64,000 nucleotides of DNA from Collimonas pratensis (GTDB taxonomy: Bacteria; Pseudomonadota; Gammaproteobacteria; Burkholderiales; Burkholderiaceae_D): contig NZ_CP013234.1 in NCBI RefSeq assembly GCF_001584185.1, positions 1,550,001 through 1,614,000 of the forward strand, written 5' to 3'. The notes below the pieces were generated by a model. It made no database searches and was not told where the DNA came from. It saw only the letters and a program-made list of their open reading frames with translations. Both the position numbers and the translations under genes were made by a program. This document shows, piece after piece, positions 52,865-63,511 of the stretch (position 1 is the stretch's first letter; every line of letters begins with the position of its first letter).

Positions 52865-54261
52865 ATGAGTTTATTTCGCACCAAAGACCTGGATCAGATG
52901 ATTCGTTCCAGCCGCACCGATACCGGCCTACAGCGTACGCTGGGGGCCATGGACCTGACCTTGCTAGGAGTCGGTGCGATCGTCGGCACCGGGATTTTCG
53001 TCTTGACCGGGACCGGCGCCTTGCTGGCGGGGCCGGGCTTGTCGCTGTCCTTTATTCTGGCCGCTATCGCCTGCGGTTTCGCCGCGCTGTGCTATGCCGA
53101 ATTCTCGTCCACGGTGCCGGTCTCCGGTTCGATCTATACCTACAGCTATGCCACCATGGGTGAAATCGTGGCCTGGATCATCGGCTGGGACCTGATGCTG
53201 GAATACGGCTTGGCGACCTCGGCTGTGTCGGTGGGCTGGTCGGGTTATATGCAATCCTTGCTGTCGGGCTTTGGCATCGGCTTGCCGACCGTGCTGACGG
53301 CGGCGCCGGGCGCTGTCCCTGGCGTCACCACCTGGTTCAACCTGCCGGCGTTCTGCATCCTGCTGCTGATCAGCGGCTTGCTGTCGCTGGGCGTGCGCGA
53401 ATCGGCGCGCGCCAACAACATCATGGTGTTCATCAAGATCGCGGTGGTGCTGCTGTTCATCGTGGTCGGCGTCGGCCACGTGCAGCCGGCCAACTGGCAG
53501 CCGTACCTGCCGTTTGGCTATAACGGCGTGTTCAACGCTGCGGCGATCGTGTTCTTTGCTTTCATCGGTTTCGATGCGGTGACTTCGGCGGCCGAGGAGG
53601 TCAAGCAGCCGGCGCGCGATTTGCCGATCGGGATCATCGCTTCGCTGGGGATCTGCGCCTTGCTGTATGTGGTGGTGGCGGCGGTGATGACGGGCATCGT
53701 GCCGTTCCAGAAGTTTGCGGGGGTCGATCATCCGGTGTCGCTGGCGTTGCAGTATGCGGGGGAGAACTGGGTGGCGGGGTTTGTCGACCTGGGGGCGATC
53801 ATTGGCATGACGACGGTGATCCTGGTGATGACTTACGGGCAGACGCGGATTCTGTTTGCGATGTCGCGCGATGGTTTGCTGCCGAAGAAGCTGTCCAGCA
53901 TTCATCCGCGGTTTGCGACGCCTTTCTTTACTACCTGGCTGGTGGGTGTGGTGTTTGCGTTCATTGCTGCGCTGATTCCTTTGAATATCTTGGCTGAGCT
54001 GATCAATATCGGGACTTTGATGGCGTTTTCCTTGATCGCGGTGGCGGTGCTGGTGTTGCGGCGGACGCGGCCGGATTTGCCGCGGGCGTTCCGTTGCCCG
54101 GGGTGCCGTTCGTGCCGTTGGCGGCGATCGGGTTTTGCGTGTTCTTGATGTTTCATCTGCAGGCGGTGACCTGGATTGCGTTCTTGTGCTGGCTGGCGAT
54201 CGGTTTCGTGATCTATTTTGGCTACGCCCGCAAGCGCTCGTTGCTTCATCCCACGCCGTAG
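52865..54261 (+). pseudogene. APC-family amino acid permease with a C-terminal frameshift
   Basis: Basic amino acid/polyamine-type permease. The frame from ATG 52865 encodes MSLFRTKDLDQMI and membrane spans typical of the APC superfamily, including the LLGVGAIVGTGIFVLTG helix 1 motif and FFAFIGFDAVTSAAEE. The frame stops at 54148 after CRSCRWRRSGFACS, but the next frame from the CCCGGGG run at 54097-54103 continues the expected ending (VPFVPLAAIGFCVFLMF, then AFLCWLAIGFVIYFGYARK) to a TAG at 54261. One missing G would explain this. It may be a sequencing error, a phase variant or a true mutation; the truncated protein would lose about the last two spans. Confidence 0.8.
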
Positions 54262-54301
54262 TCCAATAGGAGGCCGCGGTCACTGATGTATCGCCGGCAG
54301 A

Positions 54302-54363
54302 GTCAAATGGGGTCGGAGTTTTTTTTCGCGGGGTTTGCGAAAATTACTCTGACCCCATTTGAC
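54302..54363. repeat. Inverted repeat with 17-bp arms (GTCAAATGGGGTCRGAG)
   Basis: Left arm 54302-54318 and right arm 54347-54363 match with one G-T pair, around a T-rich/A-rich centre containing TTCGCGGGGTTTGCGAAAA. Such AAATGGGGTCAGAG palindromes recur in proteobacterial genomes and are often linked to REP-associated transposases; no transposase gene is here. Confidence 0.75.
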
Positions 54364-54461
54364 GTTCCACGGAGTACGTGCGGTGGCATTCGCTTTGCGG
54401 TTGTCGTTACTTAAAACGTTTGCTACTCCGTGGGAGCTAGCCGGGAGCGGCCCGGCTGCCG

Positions 54462-54495
54462 CTTACTTTCTTTTGCTTCGCCAAAAGAAAGTAAG
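54462..54495. repeat. Perfect 14-bp hairpin (CTTACTTTCTTTTG)
   Basis: Arms 54462-54475 and 54482-54495 with a CTTCGC loop. Part of a cluster of hairpins in the 550-bp gene-free stretch between the permease and the M16 peptidase. Confidence 0.8.
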
Positions 54496-54543
54496 CAAAG
54501 AAAAGGCGACCGCACAGCCGTTGCCCTCCCTTCGGTCGGGTTC

Positions 54544-54635
54544 CCAAATGACGCGGGCGCCAGTCGGATGGGACACAAACTCGCTTCGCTCAAACATGTG
54601 TCCCATAATTCCCGACTGGCGCCCGCGTCATTTGG
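54544..54635. repeat. Long two-part palindrome, 24-bp plus 10-bp perfect arms
   Basis: Outer arms 54544-54567 and 54612-54635 (core ATGACGCGGGCGCCAGTCGG) are perfectly complementary over 24 bp. Inner arms ATGGGACACA (54568-54577) and TGTGTCCCAT (54597-54606) continue the stem, with a 5-nt bulge on one side. The loop contains CTCGCTTCGCTC. No gene is predicted. Confidence 0.85.
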
Positions 54636-54663
54636 CAACGTCAGCATGCGGGGTACGTCAAAA

Positions 54664-54728
54664 GCAACCGCAACCGCAACCGCAACCGCAACCGCAACCG
54701 CAACCGCAACCGCAACCGCAACCGCAAC
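54664..54728. repeat. Hexanucleotide microsatellite (GCAACC), about 11 copies
   Basis: An uninterrupted run of GCAACC units over 65 bp, directly after the long palindrome and before the terminator of the M16 peptidase. In one frame it would encode a Gln-Pro repeat, but no believable gene surrounds it. Confidence 0.9.
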
Positions 54729-54749
54729 ATTAACCCCAACACCAAAAGA

Positions 54750-54799
54750 AAAAAGCCACCGGCAGTTCGCAATTTTCTGCGAACCACCAGCGGCTTTTT
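54750..54799 (-). terminator. Terminator of the M16 peptidase gene
   Basis: Imperfect inverted repeat: AAAAAGCC (54750-54757) with GGCTTTTT (54792-54799) and inner GTTCGCA / TGCGAAC. On the minus strand it follows the peptidase stop by about 16 nt. Confidence 0.75.
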
Positions 54800-54814
54800 G
54801 TTTGCTGCCTGGCC

Positions 54815-57577
54815 TTACGGTTTTGCTGCTAGGGCGGTGGTTGCCTTTGCTTTTACTTCGTCGCGCGCCATTACCACGCTCAGCTTGCTTGGGTCTATGT
54901 GCTTGCGGAAGGCGTCGTTGACCTGCTCTATCGTCAGGGCGCTGATCTTGTCTTCGATCTGTTTGCTCCAGACGAAAGTGCGGTCCAGGTCCAGGTATCT
55001 GGTCCAGCCGGCGCTGAGGGCGCTGTCTTGGGAACGGGCGCGCTGGTTTTCCTGCAGGATGCCGGATTTGGCACGTGCCAGTTCGTCGGCGCTGAAGCCT
55101 TCTTTCAGTACGCGCGCCAGCTCTTCCTTGACTGCCAGGTCGACTTTCTCCAGGTTTTGCGGAGCAGCGATGGCTTGTACCGAGAAGCGGGCGGCGCGGC
55201 TGATGGCGCTGATGTCTACCGAGGAACCGATGCCGTAGGACAGGCCTTCCTTCTGCCGCACGCGGTCCATCAGGCGCGATTTCAGACTGCCGCCGCCGAA
55301 CAGGTAGTTGGCTACCATCATGGCCGGATAATCGGCGTCGTCGTCGCGCATGTCGAGGTTCTGGCGCGCCACGTAGAAGCCGTTTTCCTTGTCCGGCGAG
55401 TTGAGCACTTTCTGCATCGGCGCCACATCGAAGTTATGGCGGATCAGGCGCTGGTAGGGCGCGGCGCTTTTCCAGCCGCCGAACTCGTCCTGCACCACTT
55501 TAGTTACCGCGGCGACGTCGAAATCGCCGACGATCGCCAGCTCGCCTTGCGAGGCGCCGTAGAAGTCATGATGGAAAGCCGTGACGTCGGCCAGCTTAGC
55601 CGCCTGGATGCTGGCGATCTGCTGGGCAGTCGATTGCGCTGCCAGCCAATGGCCTTGCGGATACAGGTTGAAATGCTCTGCGATGGCTTCCGCTGCCAGC
55701 GTGTTCGGCTCGTTGCGCGCAGCTTCCAGTCCGACCAGGGCTTCCTTGCGCAGGCGTTCGAATTCAGTCGCATCGAAACGCGGCTGCTTGAGTACGCTGG
55801 CGACCAGTTTCAAGGCCGCCGGCAGGTTGGCGCGGGTAGTCTGGAACTGCGTCAGGCCGCCGCTGATCTTGAGTTTGGAAAACTCGTCGGCCAGCTGTTC
55901 GCGCGTCAGCGTGGTAGTGCCGCGCATCAGCATCGCGTCGGCCAGCTCGGACGCCGTCTTCTTGCCGAACAGGCTCTTCTCGTCGCCCCATTTCAAATCG
56001 AGATTGACCGAGACGGTTTCACCGCGTGTCTTCTTCGGCAGCAGCGCGACTTTCAATCCGCCTATCTGCGAACGTTGGGTACGGGCATCGATATTCGCTT
56101 GCGAGGGATCGAATACTTCACCGTCGGCGATAGCTTGCGCTGGCTTGTATTCTTTCAGGACCTCGGCCACGCTGGGGGCGGCCGGGACGTCGGCGCGCAG
56201 CGGCTGGTCTTCCGGCAGGAACAGGCCGACCGTGCGGTTATCGCGCCGGAAGTAGTGCTCCGCAGCTGCCGCTACCTGCGCCGAAGTGACCTTGTTGGAG
56301 CGGTCGCGGCCGAGGAACAGCAGGCGCCAGTCGCCCAACGCAATCGTGCTGGACATGGCGACGCCGACACGCTGGTGGTCGTTCAACAGCTTTTCAAAGG
56401 CGTTGGCGTTGGCCAGCCGTACGCGTTCCATTTCTTCCGCGGTAGGCGGGGTCTTGGCGAACTGCTCGACGCCGTCGATCAGGGCTTGCCGCACCGGTTC
56501 GATCGGCTCGCCTTTCTTGACCACGGCGGCGATGATTTCCAGGCCCGGTGCATAGCCGGTCATTTCATAGTTGAACACCGCGGTGGCCTTGCCGGTTTCC
56601 ACCAGCGACTTGTGCAGGCGGCCGTTCGGCGTGTCCGCCAGGATCGTGCCGGCATACGATAAAGCGTCGGTGTCGGCATGCAGTTCGCTCGGGATCTTGT
56701 AGGCGACCGCGACAATCTGCACGTCGCCCTGGCGCCGGATGGTGACGCTGCGCTCGCCGTCCTGGGTCGGTTCCACGGTCCAGAAATCGCGCATCTTGCG
56801 GGTCGGCTTAGGCAGCTTGCCGAAAGCCTGGTTGACCCATGCCAGGGTAGTGGCCGGGTCGAATTTGCCGGCGATCAGCAGCACCGCATTGTCGGGCTGG
56901 TAGTAGGTGCGGTAGAAAGCCTGCAGGTTTTCTATCTTGACGTTTTCGATATCGCTGCGGTTACCGATGGTCGGCTTGCCGTAGTTGTGCCAGTCATAGG
57001 CGACCCCTTGCAGGCGCTTGATCAGCACGCCGAACGGCGAGTTTTCGCCCTGTTCGTACTCGTTGCGGACCACGGTCATTTCACTGTCCAGGTCCTTGCG
57101 AGCGATGAAGGAATGCAGCATGCGGTCCGCTTCCATGTTGATCGCCCACTTCAGGTTGTCGTCGCCGGCCTGGAAGATCTCATAGTAGTTGGTGCGGTCG
57201 ACATTGGTGGTGCCGTTGAACGACATGCCGCGCTGGCTGAAATCCTTGGGAATCGAAGGGTGGTCCGGCGTACCCTTGAACATCAAGTGTTCCAGCAAAT
57301 GCGCCATGCCGGTTTCGCCGTAGTTCTCGAAACGCGAGCCGACCAGGTAGGTCATGTTGACGGTGACGGTAGGCTTGGAGGCATCGGGGAAAAGCAGGAC
57401 TTTGAAGCCGTTGGCAAACTGGTATTCGGTGATGCCTTCGGCGGACGGCCCTTGGGTCACGCCGGCCGGCAATGCGGTGGCGGCTTCCGTGATGCCGGTG
57501 AAGCCGATGCTGCAGGCCGCGGCCAGCAAGCAGGACAACACCCGGTTTGACCAGGGGCGCTTACGGAATAAATGCAT
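54815..57577 (-). CDS. M16 (pitrilysin-like) zinc metallopeptidase, two-unit, secreted
   Basis: 920-residue exported protein with signal peptide 1-33 (ending ITEAA). It contains two M16 units. The first has the inverted zinc motif His93-Leu-Leu-Glu96-His97 (HLLEH) and the downstream Glu in VVRNEYEQGENSP, so it is active. The second half (from about 480) has the M16 fold (ELADAMLMRGTTTLTREQL) but no HxxEH, as usual for the clamp half. PqqL-type periplasmic peptidases of this form degrade peptides, some imported through TonB receptors. ATG 57577 was chosen before the MHLFRKR signal. It is divergent from the fucose operon. Confidence 0.9.
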   Translation of the reverse strand: MHLFRKRPWSNRVLSCLLAAACSIGFTGITEAATALPAGVTQGPSAEGITEYQFANGFKVLLFPDASKPTVTVNMTYLVGSRFENYGETGMAHLLEHLMFKGTPDHPSIPKDFSQRGMSFNGTTNVDRTNYYEIFQAGDDNLKWAINMEADRMLHSFIARKDLDSEMTVVRNEYEQGENSPFGVLIKRLQGVAYDWHNYGKPTIGNRSDIENVKIENLQAFYRTYYQPDNAVLLIAGKFDPATTLAWVNQAFGKLPKPTRKMRDFWTVEPTQDGERSVTIRRQGDVQIVAVAYKIPSELHADTDALSYAGTILADTPNGRLHKSLVETGKATAVFNYEMTGYAPGLEIIAAVVKKGEPIEPVRQALIDGVEQFAKTPPTAEEMERVRLANANAFEKLLNDHQRVGVAMSSTIALGDWRLLFLGRDRSNKVTSAQVAAAAEHYFRRDNRTVGLFLPEDQPLRADVPAAPSVAEVLKEYKPAQAIADGEVFDPSQANIDARTQRSQIGGLKVALLPKKTRGETVSVNLDLKWGDEKSLFGKKTASELADAMLMRGTTTLTREQLADEFSKLKISGGLTQFQTTRANLPAALKLVASVLKQPRFDATEFERLRKEALVGLEAARNEPNTLAAEAIAEHFNLYPQGHWLAAQSTAQQIASIQAAKLADVTAFHHDFYGASQGELAIVGDFDVAAVTKVVQDEFGGWKSAAPYQRLIRHNFDVAPMQKVLNSPDKENGFYVARQNLDMRDDDADYPAMMVANYLFGGGSLKSRLMDRVRQKEGLSYGIGSSVDISAISRAARFSVQAIAAPQNLEKVDLAVKEELARVLKEGFSADELARAKSGILQENQRARSQDSALSAGWTRYLDLDRTFVWSKQIEDKISALTIEQVNDAFRKHIDPSKLSVVMARDEVKAKATTALAAKP

Positions 57578-57837
57578 GAGGTTCCGATCTGTAGTGAGGT
57601 GGATGGATAAATATACGCTAAGGATGCAGGTAAGGAAGCTGGATTCGGTGGGTGGCATGAGCGATGCTGCCTGCGGACAGAAAAAGCCTTGTTTATTTTG
57701 CCATAGAGGATGAGATATTTGCGGGGCTGGCACAGAAAATCCCGACCGGCGGTTGGTGCACATTAAGCGCGAATGTCCAGCGTCGTCGTAACAAGAGGCC
57801 TGCATATTTTGATTGCAAAGCCAAAATTTAAGTACTA

Positions 57838-57864
57838 TTATTGGTCCAACCAATGGACCAATAA
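57838..57864. promoter_or_regulatory. Operator-like palindrome upstream of the L-fucose operon
   Basis: Perfect 11-bp arms TTATTGGTCCA (57838-57848) and TGGACCAATAA (57854-57864) with a 5-bp centre. A second, shorter palindrome ATTGGT-CCA-ACCAAT (57840-57854) overlaps the left arm; TTGGTCCAACCAA fits the TNGTN(0-3)ACNA consensus of FadR-type GntR proteins. It is 57 bp before the first gene, where a repressor would block transcription. No regulator gene is in the window. Confidence 0.65.
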
Positions 57865-58686
<822 letters not shown>

Positions 58687-58764
58687 CTTCGATTAACTGC
58701 GATTAACCCCGATTCATTCGATTGAAGACGACCCTGATTAACTAGGAACTAGGAAAGCGAAGCC

Positions 58765-59619
58765 ATGAAGTTGTTGAGATACGGCCACAAGGGCCAGGAA
58801 AAACCCGGCGTGCTCGATGCACAGGGGTGTGTGCGCGACTTGTCCGGCGTGGTGACGGATATCGCCGGCCATTGGCTGACGCCGCCGGAACTGGATAAAT
58901 TGCGAGCCCTGGACCTGGACAGCCTGCCGCTGGTCGACGGCACGCCGCAGCAAGGTTTGCGGCTCGGCCCGTGCGTGGGTGCGGTCGGCAAGTTCATCTG
59001 CATCGGCTTGAATTATTCCGATCACGCCGCCGAATCGGGCATGGAAGTGCCCAAGGAACCGGTGGTGTTCAACAAGTGGACCAGCGCCATCTGCGGGCCG
59101 GACGACGATGTTGAAATCCCGCGTGGCTCGCTCAAGACCGACTGGGAAGTGGAACTGGGCATCGTGATCGGCACCGGCGGCCGTTACATCGAAGAAGCCG
59201 ACGCCCTCAAGCATGTGGCCGGCTACTGTGTCATCAACGATGTCTCCGAACGCCAATACCAGCTGGAGCTGGGCGGCACCTGGGACAAGGGCAAGGGGTG
59301 CGATACCTTCGGCCCGCTCGGCCCATGGCTGGTGACGGCCGATGAAGTGGCCGACCCGCACGCGCTGAACCTGTGGCTGGAAGTGGATGGCCATCGCTAT
59401 CAGAACGGCAATACCGCAACCATGGTGTTCCGCGTGCCGACGCTGGTTAGTTACCTGAGCCGTTTCATGAGCCTGCAGCCGGGCGATGTGATTTCCACCG
59501 GCACACCGCCAGGCGTCGGCCTTGGCCAGAAGCCGCCAGTCTATTTGCGCGCCGGCCAGGAAATGCGGCTGGGCATCGACGGCCTGGGCCAGCAGCGCCA
59601 GCGTACTATTTCACTTTGA
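58765..59619 (+). CDS. Fumarylacetoacetate-hydrolase-family protein, probable 2,4-diketo-3-deoxy-L-fuconate hydrolase
   Basis: 284-residue cytosolic metal-dependent C-C hydrolase. Family motifs: GLNYSDHAAESG (near 77-88), KWTSAICGP, metal-binding Glu pair in DWEVELGIVIG near 125-135, NDVSERQYQ and TGTPPGVGLG near 250. In this operon it should split the diketo acid to pyruvate and L-lactate. The family name in databases is often ureidoglycolate lyase, which context does not support. Upstream 58687-58760 contains short CGATTAAC-like repeats and no gene. Confidence 0.85.
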   Translation: MKLLRYGHKGQEKPGVLDAQGCVRDLSGVVTDIAGHWLTPPELDKLRALDLDSLPLVDGTPQQGLRLGPCVGAVGKFICIGLNYSDHAAESGMEVPKEPVVFNKWTSAICGPDDDVEIPRGSLKTDWEVELGIVIGTGGRYIEEADALKHVAGYCVINDVSERQYQLELGGTWDKGKGCDTFGPLGPWLVTADEVADPHALNLWLEVDGHRYQNGNTATMVFRVPTLVSYLSRFMSLQPGDVISTGTPPGVGLGQKPPVYLRAGQEMRLGIDGLGQQRQRTISL

Positions 59620-59636
59620 CCGGGAACCGAACCACC

Positions 59637-60914
59637 ATGACCACAATTCGCTCGATACGCGTACTGGATGTGCGTTTCCCGACCTCGCAGATGCTGGACG
59701 GCTCGGACGCCATGAATCCCGATCCCGATTATTCCGCTGCCTACGTGATCCTGGAAACCGACCAGCCAGGCCTGCAAGGCCACGGCCTGACCTTCACCAT
59801 CGGCCGCGGCAATGAAATCTGCTGCGCCGCCATCAAGGCCATGGAGCACCTGGTGGTTGGCCTCGAGCTGGACTGGATCAGCGCCGACATGGGGCGCTTC
59901 TGGCGCCACATCACCTCCGATAGCCAGCTGCGCTGGATCGGCCCCGACAAGGGCGCCATCCACCTGGCCACCGGCGCCGTGGTCAATGCGGTCTGGGATC
60001 TGTGGGCCAAAGCCGAAGGCAAGCCGCTGTGGCAGCTGGTGACCGACATGTCGCCCGAGGAACTGGTACGCGCCATCGATTTCCGTTACCTGACCGACTG
60101 CATCACGCCCGAGGAAGCGCTAGCGCTGCTGCGCGCGCAGGAACCCGGCAAGGCCGAGCGCATCCGCACGCTGCAGCGGGAAGGCTACCCTTGCTATACC
60201 ACTTCGGCCGGTTGGCTGGGTTATGAAGATGCCAAGTTGCGCCGCCTGTGCCAGGAAGCGGTCGACAGCGGCTTCAACCATATCAAGCTCAAGGTCGGGC
60301 GCGACCTGGCCGACGATATCCGCCGCGTCACCATCGCCCGCGAGGTGATTGGCCAGGACCGGCAGCTGATGATCGACGCCAACCAGGTATGGGAAGTCGA
60401 CCAGGCCATCACCTGGGTCAATCAGCTGGCCTTTGCCAAGCCATGGTTCATCGAAGAGCCGACCAGCCCGGATGACGTCGAAGGACACCGCAAGATCGGC
60501 GAAGGCATAGGCGCAGTCAAGATCGCTACCGGTGAAATGTGCCAGAACCGCATCATCTTCAAACAGTTCATCATGCGCGGCGCCATCGACGTGGTGCAGA
60601 TCGATTCTTGCCGCCTGGGAGGCGTCAATGAAATCCTGGCGGTGCTGCTGATGGCCGCCAAATACAAATTGCCGGTCTGTCCGCATGCCGGCGGCGTCGG
60701 CTTGTGCGAGTATGTGCAACATCTGTCGATGATCGACTATGTCTGCATTTCAGGGACCAAGGAAGGGCGGGTCACGGAGTACGTCGATCACCTGCATGAA
60801 CATTTTGTCGATCCTTGCGTGATCCGCGACGCCAACTATATGCCGCCGACCGCGCCCGGGTTTTCGATTACGATGAAGCCGGAATCGCTGGAAAAATACC
60901 AGTTCCGCGGCTGA
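59637..60914 (+). CDS. fucD: L-fuconate dehydratase
   Basis: 425-residue enolase-superfamily enzyme that dehydrates L-fuconate to 2-keto-3-deoxy-L-fuconate. Active-site residues are all present: Lys217-x-Lys219 (HIKLKVG), metal ligands Asp247 (LMIDANQVW), Glu273 (FIEEPTSPDD) and Glu300 (IATGEMCQNR), and general base His350 (VCPHAGGVGLCE). These numbers sit one residue from those reported for the Xanthomonas enzyme. The start is ATG 59637, not an earlier TTG. It is 17 bp after the hydrolase gene. Confidence 0.93.
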   Translation: MTTIRSIRVLDVRFPTSQMLDGSDAMNPDPDYSAAYVILETDQPGLQGHGLTFTIGRGNEICCAAIKAMEHLVVGLELDWISADMGRFWRHITSDSQLRWIGPDKGAIHLATGAVVNAVWDLWAKAEGKPLWQLVTDMSPEELVRAIDFRYLTDCITPEEALALLRAQEPGKAERIRTLQREGYPCYTTSAGWLGYEDAKLRRLCQEAVDSGFNHIKLKVGRDLADDIRRVTIAREVIGQDRQLMIDANQVWEVDQAITWVNQLAFAKPWFIEEPTSPDDVEGHRKIGEGIGAVKIATGEMCQNRIIFKQFIMRGAIDVVQIDSCRLGGVNEILAVLLMAAKYKLPVCPHAGGVGLCEYVQHLSMIDYVCISGTKEGRVTEYVDHLHEHFVDPCVIRDANYMPPTAPGFSITMKPESLEKYQFRG

Positions 60915-60983
60915 CAGGGAAACATTGCAAGCCTTGACTGCCGGTTGGAATTTGCCGGCAGTTGATCTATAAAGAGTATGTAA

Positions 60984-61790
<807 letters not shown>

Positions 61791-61894
61791 GCGGGCCCGG
61801 CCTGATACGACGCAGCGGGCGGCTTTGCTTGCCGTCCGGCAGATTGATTTAACGTGACCGGCCGCATCGCCGGTTGTGCATCATGAGAGCAACT

Positions 61895-63490
61895 ATGCAG
61901 CAATCAGAAAATCCAGGTGAAGAACGGCAGTCCGCGGCAGTGCCGCCGGAGTGCATCATGTCCCTGGAAAACATCACCAAGCGCTTTCCCGGCGTGCTGG
62001 CGCTGGACAATTGCCGCTTCGACCTGCAGCGCGGCGAAGTGCATGCGCTGATGGGCGAGAACGGCGCCGGCAAATCGACCTTGATGAAAGTGCTGGCGGG
62101 CGTTTATCCGAAGGATAGCGGCGAGATCCGCATCGCCGGGCAGCTGGTGGAAATTCCCACGCCGCGCGCCGCGCAGGCGCTGGGCATCGGCATCATCCAT
62201 CAGGAATTGAACCTGATGAACCACCTGACCGCAGCGCAGAATATTTTTATCGGCCGCGAACCGCGCGGCCGCCTCGGCATGTTCCTCGACGAAGATGCCT
62301 TGAACCGGAAAACCCGCGAAATCTTCGAGCGCATGCGCCTCGATCTCGATCCCGCCACGCTGGTCAGCGAACTGACCGTGGCCAAGCAGCAGATGGTGGA
62401 AATCGCCAAAGCCTTGTCCTTTGATTCGCGCGTGCTGATCATGGACGAACCGACCGCGGCGCTCAACAATGCGGAAATCGAAGACCTGTTCCGCATCATC
62501 CGCCAGCTGCAATCGCATGGCGTCGGCATCGTCTATATCTCGCACAAGATGGACGAGCTGCGGCAAATCTCCAATCGCGTCACGGTCATGCGTGACGGCC
62601 AGTACATTGCCACCGTGCCGACCGCCACCACTTCCATGGAAACCATCATCGGCATGATGGTGGGGCGCCAGATCGACAACAGTGGACCAGACGTGCCTGA
62701 CACTTCCGGCAATGAAATCGTGCTGGAAGTCAAAGGCCTGCAGCGCGGCGCCTTCATCAAGGATGTGAACTTCACCTTGCGCAAGGGCGAGATCCTGGGG
62801 TTTGCCGGCTTGATGGGCGCCGGCCGCACCGAAGTCGCGCGCGCCGTGTTCGGCGCCGACCGCGTCGACGCCGGCGAGATCCTGGTGCATGGCGCCAGGG
62901 TCTCGATCAGATCGCCCAAGGATGCGGTAGCGCACGGCATCGGCTATCTGTCGGAAGACCGCAAGCATTTTGGGCTGGCCACCGGGCTGGACGTCAAGAC
63001 CAACGTCGCGATGTCGAGCATGAATCAATTTTTGACCCAGGGCTTGTTCCTGGACCAGGCCGCAATCCGCGATACCGCCCAGGGCTATGTGCGCCAACTG
63101 AGCATCAAGACCCCTTCGGTCGACCAGCCGGTGCGCCTGCTGTCCGGCGGCAATCAGCAAAAGATCGTGATCGCCAAATGGCTGCTGCGCGACTGCGACA
63201 TCCTGTTTTTCGACGAACCCACGCGCGGCATCGATATCGGCGCCAAGAGCGAAATCTACAAGCTGCTGAACAGCCTGGCGGAACAGGGCAAGGCGATCGT
63301 CATGATTTCCTCGGAGCTGCCGGAAGTGCTGCGCATGAGTCATCGCATCCTGGTCATGTGCGAGGGGCGCATCACCGGCGAACTGTCCGCCGCCGAAGCG
63401 TCGCAGGAAAAGATCATGCAACTGGCGACCCTGCGCGAAGACAAACGCGACGACAAACGAGACAACCAGCGCGCAGCCCAGGCCGCCTGA
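61895..63490 (+). CDS. Sugar ABC transporter ATP-binding protein (RbsA/AraG/XylG family)
   Basis: 531-residue tandem ATPase. First domain: Walker [10 protein letters not shown] (near 58-66), signature [17 protein letters not shown], Walker [12 protein letters not shown]. Second domain: degenerate Walker [11 protein letters not shown], signature LLSGGNQQK, Walker [11 protein letters not shown]. This duplicated layout is that of pentose/hexose importers of the CUT2 class. It likely powers L-fucose uptake, with the permease 21 bp downstream. Start ATG 61895 is favoured; ATG 61883 is possible. C-terminal tail is Asp/Lys/Arg-rich. Confidence 0.92.
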   Translation: MQQSENPGEERQSAAVPPECIMSLENITKRFPGVLALDNCRFDLQRGEVHALMGENGAGKSTLMKVLAGVYPKDSGEIRIAGQLVEIPTPRAAQALGIGIIHQELNLMNHLTAAQNIFIGREPRGRLGMFLDEDALNRKTREIFERMRLDLDPATLVSELTVAKQQMVEIAKALSFDSRVLIMDEPTAALNNAEIEDLFRIIRQLQSHGVGIVYISHKMDELRQISNRVTVMRDGQYIATVPTATTSMETIIGMMVGRQIDNSGPDVPDTSGNEIVLEVKGLQRGAFIKDVNFTLRKGEILGFAGLMGAGRTEVARAVFGADRVDAGEILVHGARVSIRSPKDAVAHGIGYLSEDRKHFGLATGLDVKTNVAMSSMNQFLTQGLFLDQAAIRDTAQGYVRQLSIKTPSVDQPVRLLSGGNQQKIVIAKWLLRDCDILFFDEPTRGIDIGAKSEIYKLLNSLAEQGKAIVMISSELPEVLRMSHRILVMCEGRITGELSAAEASQEKIMQLATLREDKRDDKRDNQRAAQAA

Positions 63491-63511
63491 CACCCGAATC
63501 ACTTACATACA

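Noticed and set aside
54664..54728. Possible CRISPR array
   Set aside because: The hexamers are contiguous without spacers, and no cas gene is present. No CRISPR array was seen anywhere in the window.
54430..54921. Frame with a Gln-Pro repeat over the GCAACC microsatellite
   Set aside because: It runs through hairpins and into the antisense of the M16 peptidase; no start signal or domain.
58687..58764. Short CGATTAAC repeats before the FAH-family gene as an operator
   Set aside because: They lie within an operon, are irregular and have no dyad symmetry; likely a small intergenic duplication.
61904..63502. 532-codon frame opposite the sugar ABC ATPase
   Set aside because: The plus strand has intact Walker and signature motifs in both domains; the minus-strand product shows none.
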